Source: Phlebopus portentosus
Lineage: Eukaryota; Basidiomycota; Agaricomycetes; Boletales; Boletinellaceae
Assembly: GCA_037892935.1 (NCBI GenBank)
Contig: JAYXKI010000014.1
Location: 806,001-870,000 of the forward strand
Direction of reading: 5' to 3'
DNA length: 64,000 nt
The notes under the pieces were generated by a model that ran no database searches, was not told the origin of the DNA, and was given only the letters and a program-made list of their open reading frames with translations. Of the stretch, positions 46,701-58,069 are shown piece after piece (within the stretch, counting starts at the first letter, position 1; every line of letters starts with the position of its first letter). The translations under genes and the position numbers were made by a program.

Positions 46701-47617
46701 ATCAGCCCCGGCAGGATGCGCAGCGCATATGGCAGCTTTACGATGCCTTGACACAAGACTTGTCATTTTCATTATGCGAGCAATTGCGCTTGATTCTTGA
46801 ACCGACTCGAGCGACGCGTCTCATGGGGGACTTCCGGACCGGCAAGCGTTTGAACATGAAGAAGATCATACCATACATTGCCAGCAACTACACGAAGGAT
46901 AAGATTTGGCTACGTCGCGTCCGACCAAGTCAGCGTGAGTACCAAGTTCTGATCGCCTTGGACGACTCGCGCTCGATGGCAGAAACACACTCCATCCATC
47001 TCGCCTTCCAGACCCTTGCGCTAGTATCTAAAGCGCTAAATCGGCTGGAAGTGGGTGACGTCGCTGTTGCTAGCTTCGGTGAACGTATGTATATGCTGCA
47101 CAGATTTGAGGACGGCCCGTTCACAGAACAAGCTGGGACGAAAGTTCTCGAGACATTCAAGTTTGCACAGACCGCGACCGATGTACGCTCGTTGCTCGAC
47201 TCAAGCGTTGAGGTACTTACTAAAGCGCGGGAACGTCGTATCTCGTCGTCGTCATCCGACCTTTGGCAGTTGGAGATCATCATATCTGACGGTATCTGCC
47301 AGGACCACGAAGAACTGCGAGCAATTCTGCGTAAGGCAGAAGAGGAACACATCCTTATCGTCTTTATCATAATAGACGCGCATCATAGTCAAGGGACCCA
47401 GCACTCAGCGGATGATACATCTCAGTCGCAAAACTCGATAGTTAATATGACACAAGCTATGTATCGGACAGTCAATGGTCGCCTCGAGTTACACATGCAA
47501 CGCTACCTTGACTCGTTCCCCTTCGAATTCTTCGTGATTCTAAAGGATGTTGAGACGCTACCAGATGTATTGGCGGATACGCTTAGGCAGTTCTTCGAGA
47601 GAATCTCGGCATCCTAG
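31780..47617 (+). CDS. MDN1: Midasin (MDN1/REA1), giant AAA ATPase of 60S ribosome assembly
   Basis: Midasin is a dynein-like AAA ATPase that strips Ytm1 and Rsa4 from pre-60S particles in the nucleolus and nucleoplasm. The gene spans 15.8 kb with about 16 short introns and encodes about 4,900 residues, the family's usual size. Walker A motifs of six AAA modules are visible: SAPSSGKT (near 32850, with Ser for the first Gly), GETGTGKT (33932), GPTSSGKT (35369), GETGTGKT (36229), GSPGVGKT (37482) and GPHLSGKT (38408). Walker B shows LLDE in the middle modules, but LKDID in AAA1 and LLDNAN in AAA6, so the outer modules look degenerate, as known for this family. A long helical linker runs from about 39,300 to 45,050. 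The acidic Asp/Glu-rich region is 45,080-45,990. The C-terminal MIDAS domain has ALDDSRSMAET near 46,960, preserving DxSxS. Stop is at 47615-47617. Confidence 0.96.
40680..40716 (+). other. Very short predicted intron in MDN1 (37 nt)
   Basis: The frame between KMEARLG and SYILDILPEL is joined only if GTATGC...TTCTTCAG at 40680-40716 is removed. It has normal ends and a CTTATAAC branch-like site, but 37 nt is well below the 45-60 nt of neighbouring introns. Without removal the frame ends soon after. Joining by eye is consistent with midasin homology on both sides. Confidence 0.55.
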
Positions 47618-47666
47618 TTATCGTTTTTTTTATATGTATAGGAAAGGCAATGTGTACAATATATGC
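47618..47666. terminator. 49-bp convergent gap between MDN1 and CDC123
   Basis: Stops of the two genes are 49 bp apart. A TTTTTTTATATGTATA stretch at 47626-47641 is the only candidate processing signal, so 3' ends must overlap into each other's genes. Confidence 0.5.
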
Positions 47667-48913
47667 CTAAATGTCCTCTTTCATTGACCTTTCTATCTCG
47701 CGTTGCCAATCTCTTGTGAAATCATCCAATGTCTGACCTGAGCTCATACTAAGCAGTTCAAACGGAACCATATTATGTACGTTCGCAGGCGAACTTCGTG
47801 TGGCGGCTTCATGCGACCCGGAATCGATCGTCTTCAAGACTGGCGTAGGATGCGAGTCGGTGCGAAGCATGAACAGCTCGTCATAGGTAAATAGCAAAGG
47901 GTCGGTACGAGGTGCATACGGGTTAAAGTCAACGATATGTCCAGATTCCAGATCTCGAGTTAAGATTAAGTCGAATGTATCTTCCTTGAGATATCAACAT
48001 TGTCTCTCTCATATAGCAGAAGTCATCGTGACCTACAATCCTCTGTGGGCCAGATTCTTTGAATCTCCCGAATCCAAAATTTCTCTATTGTGTCCACTAT
48101 CTTTTTGCATGTTTCTTGTTCATTCATATAAGGATAGAAGTTCTGGTCGCGCTGTGATATGCCTAAAGAATTTTATGTATTGCCTTTAGTAAACGTTCAC
48201 CGTAAACATGAAGGAAAGACAAACCAAGTAATTTTTTTGAACGAACGAAGCATCTGAACTCTCGGCTCGGATCAACATGATACCATTTGCGAAGTACTAG
48301 CTCGAGTTCATATCGGGGCACTTCTCTCTCGGCATCGGAAGTGCATCCTTCGAACACTGATTCCTCCTCCACATCGTGTAAGACGAAGTCAGAAGATTTC
48401 AGCAGCATGTACACTTCCGACGGAGCAGAGCACTTTAGCGGAGAAGAGGGTGGAAGAATCCACGACGCGTCCTGTTTATTGTCGTCATCAACTTAGGCGC
48501 ATTATCAGTCAGATTGGAAAAGTGCCTTTGGTGAGGAGAAATTAAGTTTGGGAAAGACAGCTCCATAGTCTTCAATGGCCTGTCTGATTTTGGCGTCGAC
48601 TTCTGGGAAGGCAAACCGTTCCTGTGGCTCTTCATCATCCGAGTCATCGACGTCTTGATTTGCTTCTTCATCCCTTTGCAAGCAGGCATAAGTAGTCGTA
48701 GGAATATATTGTATGGACAGACACACACGTGCCGTCAGCTCCATCTGGAATGCGCACCCCATCTGCGAGCATGTACCTTCTGAAGTCTTCTCCGAGCGGC
48801 CTTATGATTGAGGACTTGATGCTAGCATGCTCAAAGCGAGGATACCAAGATGAGAATTGGAATGCAAGCACGTCGTTCCTAGAGAGACGAGGAGAGACCG
48901 GTTCCATTTTCAT
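47667..48913 (-). CDS. CDC123: Cell division cycle protein 123, eIF2 assembly chaperone
   Basis: CDC123 (D123 family, an ATP-grasp fold) loads eIF2 gamma onto alpha to build translation factor eIF2. Start is ATG at 48913 (MKMEPVSPRLSRNDVLAFQF). The first exon has FSSWYPRFEHASIKSSIIRP and LADGVRIPDGADGT. The middle exons show the acidic DEEANQDVDDSDDEEPQERF, FPKLNFSSPKDASW, SEVYMLLKSSDFV, and then LELVLRKWYHVDPSREFRCF and VRSKKLLGISQRDQNFYPYM. The last exon has HIVDFNPYAPRTDPLLFTYD, the C-terminal signature with the conserved DFNPY. The TAG stop is at 47667-47669. Four introns are inferred. The family pattern is complete and length, about 340 residues, is normal. Confidence 0.94.
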
Positions 48914-50979
48914 TTAAATGATGAGACGATGGTCAATGGGAAAGTGTAACAGCTTGTTATAGTATATACAAGCAGATCGACGGATCGACCGTAGATCCTC
49001 GCTATAAATAATGCAGTATGACATGATCTTCTCGCTCTTACATAATCTAACTCTTTGACAGTACAGTAGCAGATTTATCTTACTGTAAACAGCTCTAATA
49101 CGCTCTCCGAAGTGTCTTTCTTGGTCTTCCGTCAGCACTCGACTCATAGGTGGAGAGCCCATGATTTTCGTTCAGCTATCTAGTCGACGCAGGCAATGGT
49201 TGACGTCCTCAATCTTCATTCCAGCTGATCCAAGTGATAATTGAAAGGGTTGCTCAGAGTCTCAGAAACGAGAATTGCTGGAAGAGCTCAGGGGGGCTAC
49301 TCATCCCTTTCATGCTGGTCCCTTAAGATCTTGAATAGCATCAGTACTAGTGGCAGAGTCGACGAATTCTGATAGCTTTATGAAAGTTCCTCTGTTTCTT
49401 CATCGGCCTTTGTTGTTCTCCGCGTGATCCACTGGGTATCTTGATGAGCCATCTCCTCGATCGAAAATAATCCCGCTATTCCTACTGCGCGTAAACTCCA
49501 GGCATTTTCCAATACAATGGTCCCACGGATACCGACAATAAGAACCGAGAACCGAGAATCGAGATTGACGAATTGAAGAATGATCGGAAGAGGGAACAGG
49601 ATGTGGTCGTCGTGCCGAGAAAGCTATGTGAAAAGAGACTCGCGCTCACTATGGCCTTGTCAGGGAACTTTCGTGTCTCGGAAGATCGGATTTTACTCGG
49701 ATCTTGATATTGGACCGTTAATGATACAAGGGCGCGGGCGGGCGTTTATCGCGAACGGAGGTGGCGCTAGGCATCAACGCATTCTGCGAGTAAATCAATT
49801 CCAAATCCTGCAGCCCTTTGTGCAAAAACTGCCGTTCTTTTTTTTCTACCAGACTCACAAGCAATTGGGAACAAGTCTCTACACTCTGTGCCTGTCCTAC
49901 CAGACGAGCTCTGGGAAGCTTGGCCAAAGAAGGTGGTGTACAGAGCTTGGAGTAAGCCGGATCTATCCCGCAGAGATGATAGATTACTATATAGGCAAGT
50001 AATGATGACCATCCTTTGGGGTACAGCGTCAGCCCAAGGCCCGGTCGAGGAAGCATTCTACATCAATCCATTTAGCTGCTATGCCTATCCTGGTGCGTCT
50101 GGATGAAATCTTCTTTGCATTTTTCCCTTTGAAAAGCTGGTAAATTCTCTCCATCGCCGCTTCACTTTGCATTCCGGAGACTGCAGAGTTGGGGCTAAGC
50201 GAATTCGTCCCAATTGATTCTATGCTTGAGATGAATTAGAATGGGCCGTGTGGACTCGAAAAAGGCAATGTGGGACTCGCGCCCAACTTGGTTTACTCTT
50301 CGGGAGATCTATTCAAGGATCGTCACTTTGACGGTACCGGTGATGATACCGGCGACTATGGGAAGAATCTCAGAGCTTTGGTGCGGACAGGTGCTTCATG
50401 CAATCCACACTTACACCCGGCAGCGACTGGTATTACATGTAGTAGTGAATGCATCGGAAGATCTCGTTTTCCCGGGCGCCGCTCGGGATTCATTTTGTAT
50501 ACGAGCACTGGTTAGCGAAGCCGGAACAGTTATCTAGAATCGTATACATGCACAGAATAACGCCGCACACCGCTGTACCCTGGTAACGAAATGAAGAAGC
50601 CGCTGATAGTCAATACGTACCAGCTCACTGCCATCGATAATGAATCCTGGTCTGAAACTTTGTCATGAAACCAATTTCGACCTTTTGTCGACCTTTTTTC
50701 TCCTAACTAGCCTGTCGGTCGGGATGGGCATCCAGAGCGGAGTCCCAAGGTCTTCGTAAGAACTTTAGATACTCCAGAATAGGGTGCAGAACAACAAGAT
50801 ACGGCTAACCGAGACCTGAACGACGTTTGCTTTCTGAAGAATCGATCACTACCATGCCACTGACCAGCCGAACTCTGTTCGTGGATAGATGAAAGACAAA
50901 AAGGGTATATCAAATCCTGTATTATCATTAAATCCCAAACCGTATCATGATCAACATGTAATAACGTGAATAAGTTAGC
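48914..50979. other. Intergenic, 2.1 kb, no gene supported
   Basis: This holds the CDC123 promoter (48914-49200) and the 3' region of MOB2. A plus-strand stretch at about 49880-50515 has several coherent-looking short frames (for example TASAQGPVEEAFYINPF and then NVGLAPNLVYSSGDLFKD in another frame) interrupted by stops. It could be a decayed gene. I cannot name a family. Confidence 0.4.
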
Positions 50980-51967
50980 TCAGCTCTCCAAAATACCCAT
51001 TTCCTTCCACTTTTCCCAGAGATCGCCGATACCAACTAAGCCCGTGGCCGAACTGCCTTTCACGTCCTTCGCTTCGAGCAATTCGTACTCCTTTCCAAAA
51101 GCGAGAAAATGTGCAAAAAGAGAGTTGAAATGTGGCTCGGAACGAAGGTGAAGAATATGAGTATAATGCGCATGGTAAATATGAGTAAAGACTCGAAGAA
51201 GCTGACGATAGATATGCTTTGCTGTGGACGGGAAGTTCTGAGGGAAGTCATGACCTAGACAACCAGATGTCACTTTTTGAGACAGACAAAAACCTACTGA
51301 TCTCGCACCTGCTTTGGTAGGGAAGATGGTCTCGTCGTCCAGCATGTTCTGGACCCAAGTCATGACATAGTCTATGTATGTTGGCGCAGAAAGCTTTACT
51401 TGCTTGCGATTTTGATCGATCCACGTGTAATCGAGCCTATACGAGAGCCACGGCTATTGAATATTGTTGATTATAGTACGCAGGAAATAACGCTCACGTC
51501 GGACCGGCTGACATTGTTGGACATGTCTGAGCCGTGCAAGTCTCAGCGATGACACCATAGAAGGAGTTCAAGTTATTGTAGAAATCGAAAACTGTAGTCA
51601 ATAAATTATCAGTACGGATCATGGGAGCCAAGATATAGTGTACGTTGGACATACTGTTTACTGCTACCCACTCCATAACGTCCACATATTTGGGAAGCAT
51701 GACGATCGTTTTGAGGTTTCCCTTGACAAGAGCAGCCTCCACAAATGGACTACACAGATAAAGGGGCTTCTGGGCCATATTGTGAGGAGAAGGGGGGACG
51801 GGTGGAGGATTCAGACCGTCTGGCGGGAAAGTTGCAGAAGTCGGCGTTGGAGATCGCTTGGGTGCGCGAGGGGCCCGGTTGTCTTTCCTCCTGATCAATG
51901 CCGTTAGCTTTATGCTCAGGCTAATAATGCTGATAACAACTGACCCAAACGTATTGAAAAAAGACAT
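50980..51967 (-). CDS. MOB2: MOB2-like kinase activator (Mob1/phocein family)
   Basis: MOB proteins bind and activate NDR/LATS kinases. MOB2 partners Cbk1/Orb6 in polar growth. Start is ATG at 51967 (MSFFNTFGSV). After a Pro-rich N-terminus the sequence has the MOB2-type KPLYLCSPFVEAALVKGNLK and KTIVMLPKYVDVMEWVAVN, then IAETCTAQTCPTMSAGP (the zinc-binding Cys pair), LDYTWIDQNRKQVKLSAP, LDDETIFPTKAG, and the zinc-binding His pair in RVFTHIYHAHYTHIL. It ends FGKEYELLEAKDVKG and a short extension, GIGDLWEKWKEMGILES. Five short introns are inferred. The LPKYVD and KTIV features favour MOB2 over MOB1. TGA stop is at 50980-50982. Confidence 0.88.
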
Positions 51968-52417
51968 CTTCCGGTATTTGCTTTGATGTGCTCTGCTGTG
52001 GAAGTAGCAGGCAAAGGCGCGTAGAATTCGACGCGACGAGTAGCTAAGCAGATTATGTAATAGCTAGGATCACGGGGCATTCAATTGATCACTTTTCACA
52101 CGCGTGATGTCGTCTTCCTTCTTATAACAAACCAACTTGTTTGCAACTTGCTTTCCGACACTAATTCATCATTTCATTTTCTAACGCAATATGAAAGATA
52201 ACGATTTCATCTAGGACTTGTCCAACTTCGTTTGACATAATGCGATGATACAAAGATTATATCGCTATAATTACTGGTGCTATTAAAACATCATTTACTG
52301 TATATGAAGCTAATATTATAAAACGATTAGGCAAGATGTCCGAGGCTAAGCTAAATGAATAAGGTAATCCATAATAACATCAACGATCTCTGCTCCACGA
52401 TCAATAATCTGTGTACT
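51968..52417. other. Intergenic between MOB2 promoter and terpene synthase 3' end
   Basis: AT-rich 450-bp region (for example 52200-52380). It should hold the MOB2 promoter and the terpene synthase polyadenylation signals. No gene is seen. Confidence 0.4.
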
Positions 52418-53723
52418 CTATGCCTTGCATTCGAGTGCCTCAATTAGAGGTACGACCACGTTCTCTCGTCGCAATGATTCATCCTGAACTGAGGCAACAG
52501 CTTTCGGAAGAAGTGCAACTCGTCGAGTTTGCTGCACTTCAAGACTTTTGGTCCCGAAGTAGCGCCCACTCTCAAAGTGCCAGCAAACATTTCCCCGAGC
52601 CCAATTCGCGAGTCCGTCGAGATATTCTTCCGCTTGACGATCAATGTCTGCGCCCCAAGATGGCAACTGTTTGCGACCGTTCAGGAACTTCGCCTGTACC
52701 TGGGCATGGTATTCGGCAACCCATTCCATAGCTCTATCGAGGTCGAGGTTCAGCTCTCGCATGACGACAGTCAGGATGTTGTAACTGTCATCTCCAGTCG
52801 CTTGCTCTTTATTGTACGACGTTATGTCCTGAGGTCAACATGATATATCAGCGCCGAAGTCACTTGCTTCCGATGACGTGAACTCACATTGTCAAGAAGA
52901 ATCAGCTCCGTGATATGCTCCGATAGCTTCACGATTGTGGGATGATAGATTACTTCATCCGGTAGATTCAGTCGGAACTCCAGAACAGCATAGGAAGGCC
53001 GAGTGCCGATGTTCTCGTGGCGGTGTTTAAGATAAGATGCGATGGAGTGATTCGTGTTGTTGTCGCGATCCTCTGCTTGTTGCACAAGAGACTCTAGGTA
53101 CGCACTAAAGCTCTCTTTGAAATGACGTTGAGCGGTCGGAGTAGCAAGCTTGATCGCTGATTGCCAGTATCTGACAAGGATGTTTTCTTAGCAGGAGGAC
53201 GCTGAGTACGGGACGGGACACTTACTGCCGCGTAATTTCTCCCAGAATAATCTCACCCTGGGGTCGTGGCTTATGAGGGTTTTTGAGGGCGTCGATCACG
53301 ATATCAACCATTTCGCGGACCACGGGCTGAGGCTCAACGTCCGTGTACTCGTCAATGACGAAGAATAGGTTCATTAAATCGCAAGCGGAGCGAACATGCT
53401 CTGTTTATAGAGCGATCAGTGTCATGTTTATAGACATCCATATATTGTACTCACCCTTGGAAGCTTTGGGATAGGTGAGGGCTGCGAGCAAAGCTATACG
53501 TGGCGTCATTCATCATCCACTCGTACGCAGGGGATAGAGCGTAGACTCACCAAAGTTTCCCTTGTCGAAAGCATATTGTGACCGTGTGGAAAACGCCTTG
53601 AAGCTGTGGAACCAGGCGGTAGTCTCCGCTCGGACTTCCTCGTAGTAGGGGTTCATGACACGCGGCCAAGGCCAGTTTGCCATTGTGTCCGGGATGTAAA
53701 GAGTCTTGGATGAGCTTGACATG
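52418..53723 (-). CDS. Sesquiterpene synthase, basidiomycete type
   Basis: Class I terpene synthases cyclise farnesyl diphosphate using Mg2+. Start is ATG at 53723 ([20 protein letters not shown]), where PWPR-N-P is typical of fungal sesquiterpene synthases. The aspartate-rich motif appears as FFVIDEYTD (D-E-x-x-D form), and the NSE triad as [18 protein letters not shown], formed across an intron at about 52839-52889. [10 protein letters not shown] follows. The usual C-terminal [13 protein letters not shown] is present. About six introns are inferred, and the length, about 340 residues, is normal. The motifs resemble the group that includes protoilludene and related synthases, but the product cannot be told from sequence. 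No P450, acetyltransferase or other tailoring gene is visible nearby, so it is an isolated gene here. The stop is TAG at 52418-52420. Confidence 0.92.
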
Positions 53724-56601
53724 GCTGAAATGTGTCTTCTCTGGAGGGTTATGCTGGACTTGGGCACCAGCAGTCGTGCTTTAATACTCCAAGTCAGTGC
53801 AGGCAATTTCTTTAGAGTCCTTGTACTCCTTAGCGATTGTCTCGGACATGCCCTGTGCGAATGAAATGCAACAGATTACGCGGTCACACACCGTTTGTTC
53901 CGAGTGGCATTCCGCTGCGGCGAGCTGCAGGAGTTTGTCTCCTTGATATTAACGCATCATTCCGCAATCAAGTTGACGAATGTAAATGTGGTCACCCGCC
54001 GCGCCATAGCAGATGAAGAGCGCTCAGATCGCAGTACACACGCGCCCTTAGAAATGGACAGGCGCGCGCTTCTGCCATATCACCGGGAAGTCCACATTCT
54101 CAACAAGCTAATAGACTTTGTCGACAGTGCCTGATCCTCCCGATAGGCGGGGATCATCTCTACTGAATTACTCAGATCACTTGAAACTTTACGTCGCCAC
54201 TGTTTGTGATGCTTGTTTTTTTTTTCCTTCTTACCAATTCACCTGTGGAACCAATAAGGTTTCCCAGTTTGCCCCGATATGACTAGGACTTCCACCTACC
54301 TACTCCTTAAGACCCTATCAGCTATGAGTCTGGATCCGTCTTGAGTAACTGATTGGATTGAAGTTCTGTGCTCCGTGACTCAATTTTGTTACGTGCGTCA
54401 AGACTGAAACCGGATTTTCAAATGTTTGATCACGGGTTGCACAAGGGAGAGCATCAGAAAGGAAAATACGACGAAAATTGAACATTACTGGTACAGGTCT
54501 CCATTCCATCGCAATTGCCCGCTCGAGAGACACCGATGCGAATCAATCCTCGAATTCGTAAATTATTGTATTTCATCAGGGGTCCATTCATCGAGTGGGC
54601 GAAATTTTCGAAAATTTATTTTGAGGCGTTGAGGGTCAAGCTATTACAAAGTCTCGGGATGTTTCAATGATCCACATTACGTGAGCATTGTCCTTTTCGG
54701 ATGAACAGGAAGAACGAGAAAGGACAGGAAGTTCCAGGTTTGGTGGATTTACATGGCAGGGACATCATAGAGTAGAAGTCCAGTGCTTTCAGAAATTAGG
54801 CAGAGATGACTCGCTTCCCGTTGTAAAAAGCACAGGAAGTATCGACAGAATGCAGCAAACGGAAGTTGCGTCAATTCATAAATAATGACGTTACACGGAA
54901 TTCGCGCTAGATAATTATTGGTTCTCCGCAACCATAAACACCGGAACATTCCGACTCCGTTAAAGTGTTGTTTTCCTAAACTACGTCGCATCTCCTGGTC
55001 CTTGAGACCGTTGCGTGTCCGTGAGTCATAAATTCCGCTCACGGAATTAAGGAGGAAGTTGACTACTGAGACATTCGGGGATGTCGCGGCCCCGATCGGG
55101 GATGACGTGGCTTATCTTCTATACATTAGGGTTAATATTCTCATTGTCTGCTCAACAGCGAGGAATACGAGTAGCGATGCGGGCGCTTTCCCGTCGAGGG
55201 CGTACCATTTCCTGAGAGCGCCTGTCCATCGAGTTTTCTTAATTTCTTGTCTTGGCGCTAGACAATACGCAATATAGACTCAACTTAGGCCAGAACGGGT
55301 CATCATACTTAGCAAATCTTTCCTAGCACATTTCAAATTCACACGGAGTTAGGACCGGCCACCGGATTGCTGGGTCACACTCATGGATGGTGGCGAGTAA
55401 TACAAAGACAACAGTGCATAGTATTTTTCTGAATCGAGCTCCGTGTAAAACGCTCTAGTTGCAGTGCAGAATGATACACACAATCCAGGTTTTGACGGCG
55501 AGCAAGGAAAATATGAACGAGTCACCGTTTGAATGATGAGCCCATGGTTTGGCATGCAGCATCGCACCGCAATGTACGTACGCAACGAGAAGTCGGGCAT
55601 AACGGCGATGCGCTTCTTTACATCTCATCAAAAGCTGTGTTGCCCCCTTCGGCATTCCAGACGGCCTCTTATTTCACCTTGAGTAACCTATCAGGGTTTA
55701 TTTGCCGACAGAAGGTAGTATGGCTTCCTCAGTAAGTTAGTCATCCTCCGAAGCGAAGGAAGAATTTTTGCGAGTGTCATTGAGGAAACCAGTAGAAAAA
55801 ATCATTGAAATAATCAAATAATATAACATAACAATTCTCTAGTCGTCCAGTACGGCACTAATAATGAGCCATTCGCAAACACGCTTTTCCTATGCCTGTC
55901 CCGCGACTTCACTCGAGGACTCGGAAGGATCTTGTTTAGTCAGATAAAAAGCCACAGCGTCCGAGAATCTCGGTTGCCGCGTTGTATGATTTTCCTCAGC
56001 ACTCCAGGACTGCCTACGAGATCACTTACGTCTTCTGCATTCGCCGTTCTTCCGCCTGATATTATAAGCAAATCTCCCGCCCGACAATCAGTCGAATTTG
56101 CAGGAGGTCATATCCACATCACGGACATGGTTAGTACTGGACCATCATTTTCCGCGGTCCTTAAACATGCCGGTTTAATAACGTGAGACGTGAGATGCGG
56201 AAGACAGACGGATATAAGCCGATTCGTGAAGGTGAGTCCTTTCACTACGGCGGATGTGGCTGCAGACCATCATCCGAAGACCTTGACGAAAGCATACGTA
56301 AATGAAACTCATCAGTGTTCGGATAATTCCATCCCAATTTCCAAGAAGGCTATACAAATGGATTGTCCGCTCATCTAGATAGTCATTCGGCGGATAGACG
56401 CACCTCGGTGCAAGCACTCGCACCGATCTTCATTCCACCTTCGTGAAAGAACGGAAGATTCCGAGTATAAATTGTTCCTGGGGGTCAAGGCGGCCAAACG
56501 TCAGCCAGAAATACCAATATCCTATGTGAACTCAACCCACCAACATTATAGATTCTGATGGACGGAAATCAAAGACACGGCGACGGAATACCACATCACG
56601 C
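53724..56601. other. Gene-poor region, about 2.9 kb
   Basis: Upstream of the terpene synthase and downstream of the SAC3-like gene. Only short unordered frames occur. No transposon protein is recognisable. A perfect 12-bp palindrome CCCCGATCGGGG is at 55090-55101 and a small inverted repeat (CCGTGAG ... CTCACGG) is at about 55018-55043. Confidence 0.45.
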
Positions 56602-57952
56602 CTAACGTCGGATTATCCATCGTCCTTGAAAGCCGTCTTTTTTGACAACATGTCCATCCTTCTCGCATTGCTCCAACCAGTCTTCCACATCTATATCTTT
56701 ATCACCAGACTTTAAGAACAGAGATTTTGCAAGCCAAGAAGCGGTGTCAGTGTCTGAATCGAGCGCATACTCGCGGTAGGCAGAACGCAGAATTGTCCAC
56801 ACCGTACTCCGAAGTCTGCGGCGCAGTTCGTCGACGGCAGAAAGAAGCGCAATCCGAGCATATCGCTGCCGCTTGGCGTCGTCACTCTCTTTGATCGCCG
56901 CAAGATAATGTATACCTCTTATTATCGTTTTCACTCGTTCTTCGCACGTCAGATTCGCGAATTTCGTATAATTACGGCAGTTGATTGAGATCCGAATAGA
57001 GGAAATCCATTCTAGCGCAACGTTATTCTTATCCTTGACACAGCAGAGGCTCTTCAGAAATTTCATCTGACGATGAAACATCATTTGAGAAGGGAACGTC
57101 TCAGTAAGACGGAAAACGGAAGAAGTGACCACTAGGGCTTCAAGTCTGCTCTGGTCAAATTCTCCAGCGCCACGAGGGTTCGACGGTTGTGCTGAGATTA
57201 TATCCGGGAGATGCGCTAAAGATGAAGCCGCTTGAACCGGAGAGTTGAATGTAATGGCGAGGTAGAAGGACGTCTCGTATACTGTAAGTTTATCAGCCAA
57301 ATCGCCATTCAAGATGCCGACTGGTCGAACCATCGAGAGCAAATCTATCTTTGCGATGAGAGGACAGAATGCCTTCCCTCAGCTTTCCTGGATTCTAGGT
57401 CAAAAATTTGACCGTACGAGAAAATCGGATGGTACTCACGGAGGAAAAGCAGAATGTTGCTTTCTCTCTCGGCCTGCGAACTGCTCTTGTCCGAGCGAGA
57501 AGGAAATTCTTTCCAGTGAGATTCAATCTGCGGGCAAATTGAAAAAAGAAATCAATCAAGAATGTTTCGCAGATGACGATAATCGATTTTACTCTTTCCG
57601 AGACCAATTTCCAATATTGTTCTTGAACATCTTTATCCTTCAGTCTATCGGAAGCAATTCGAAAATATGATCGAAAGTGTAGCATGGACTAAATGTACCT
57701 GTCGCCTTCTGCATTATCACCGCCGCTTCTGCTAATCGACGGCATAAGTTCAAGTTTGAAATCCTGCTTTGCGACTGTTGTCGATCGTCGTTGATTGGAA
57801 GTATCTCTGTCCCTGTCATCGTCTCTGAAGCTGACTTGGCTACGCCTTTGTCTTCGAGGCTGAGACGACGGAGCATTTCCCCGACTAGGTCTCCTGCCGG
57901 CCCTATTAAAAATCAGTGTCTCACAGCCAGAGATTGATTGTCGCTCGTACAT
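56602..57952 (-). CDS. SAC3/PCI-like helical protein of unknown function
   Basis: The model joins five exons from an ATG at 57952 (MYERQSISG). N-terminally it is basic and disordered (RRPSRGNAPSSQPRRQRRSQ). Splicing by frame gives IESHWKEFPSR, then SNILLFLRKLREGILSSHRK, then DRFALDVYETSFYLAITFNS, HRQMKFLKSLCCVKDKNN, ALEWISSIRISINCRNYTKF, and a C-terminus ending KKDGFQGRWIIRR. The pattern ALEW...V/I-R-x-NYTKF and the helical spacing recall SAC3/GANP and Rpn12/CSN-type PCI proteins. A competing reading of the intron at 57530-57580 leaves a frame containing LLARTRAVRRPRE, which also resembles a SAC3 motif, so the family call is not decided. It faces PPCDC across 117 bp. Function unknown. Confidence 0.65.
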
Positions 57953-58069
57953 CGTAGCGGAGATGGTGGTCGATGATCAAAGCACGTCTCACATATTCGA
58001 CACTGGCAAGAAGAGAGATCGACGACTGATCGGCGCTATACTCTTTCACTCTCTTCCTAAAACCTCATC
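57953..58069. promoter_or_regulatory. 117-bp divergent promoter, SAC3-like gene and PPCDC
   Basis: The start codons at 57952 and 58070 diverge across this short gap. No TATA box is seen. Confidence 0.4.

Noticed and set aside
48914..49162. 82-residue minus-strand ORF just upstream of CDC123 (starts MGSPPMSRVL)
   Set aside because: The first 25 residues look protein-like but the rest does not, and it ends at the CDC123 start. It may be an upstream ORF in the CDC123 leader; support is too weak for a gene call.
49580..50002. 140-residue plus-strand ORF
   Set aside because: It has no conserved motif, and the composition looks random. It may overlap a decayed gene, noted separately.
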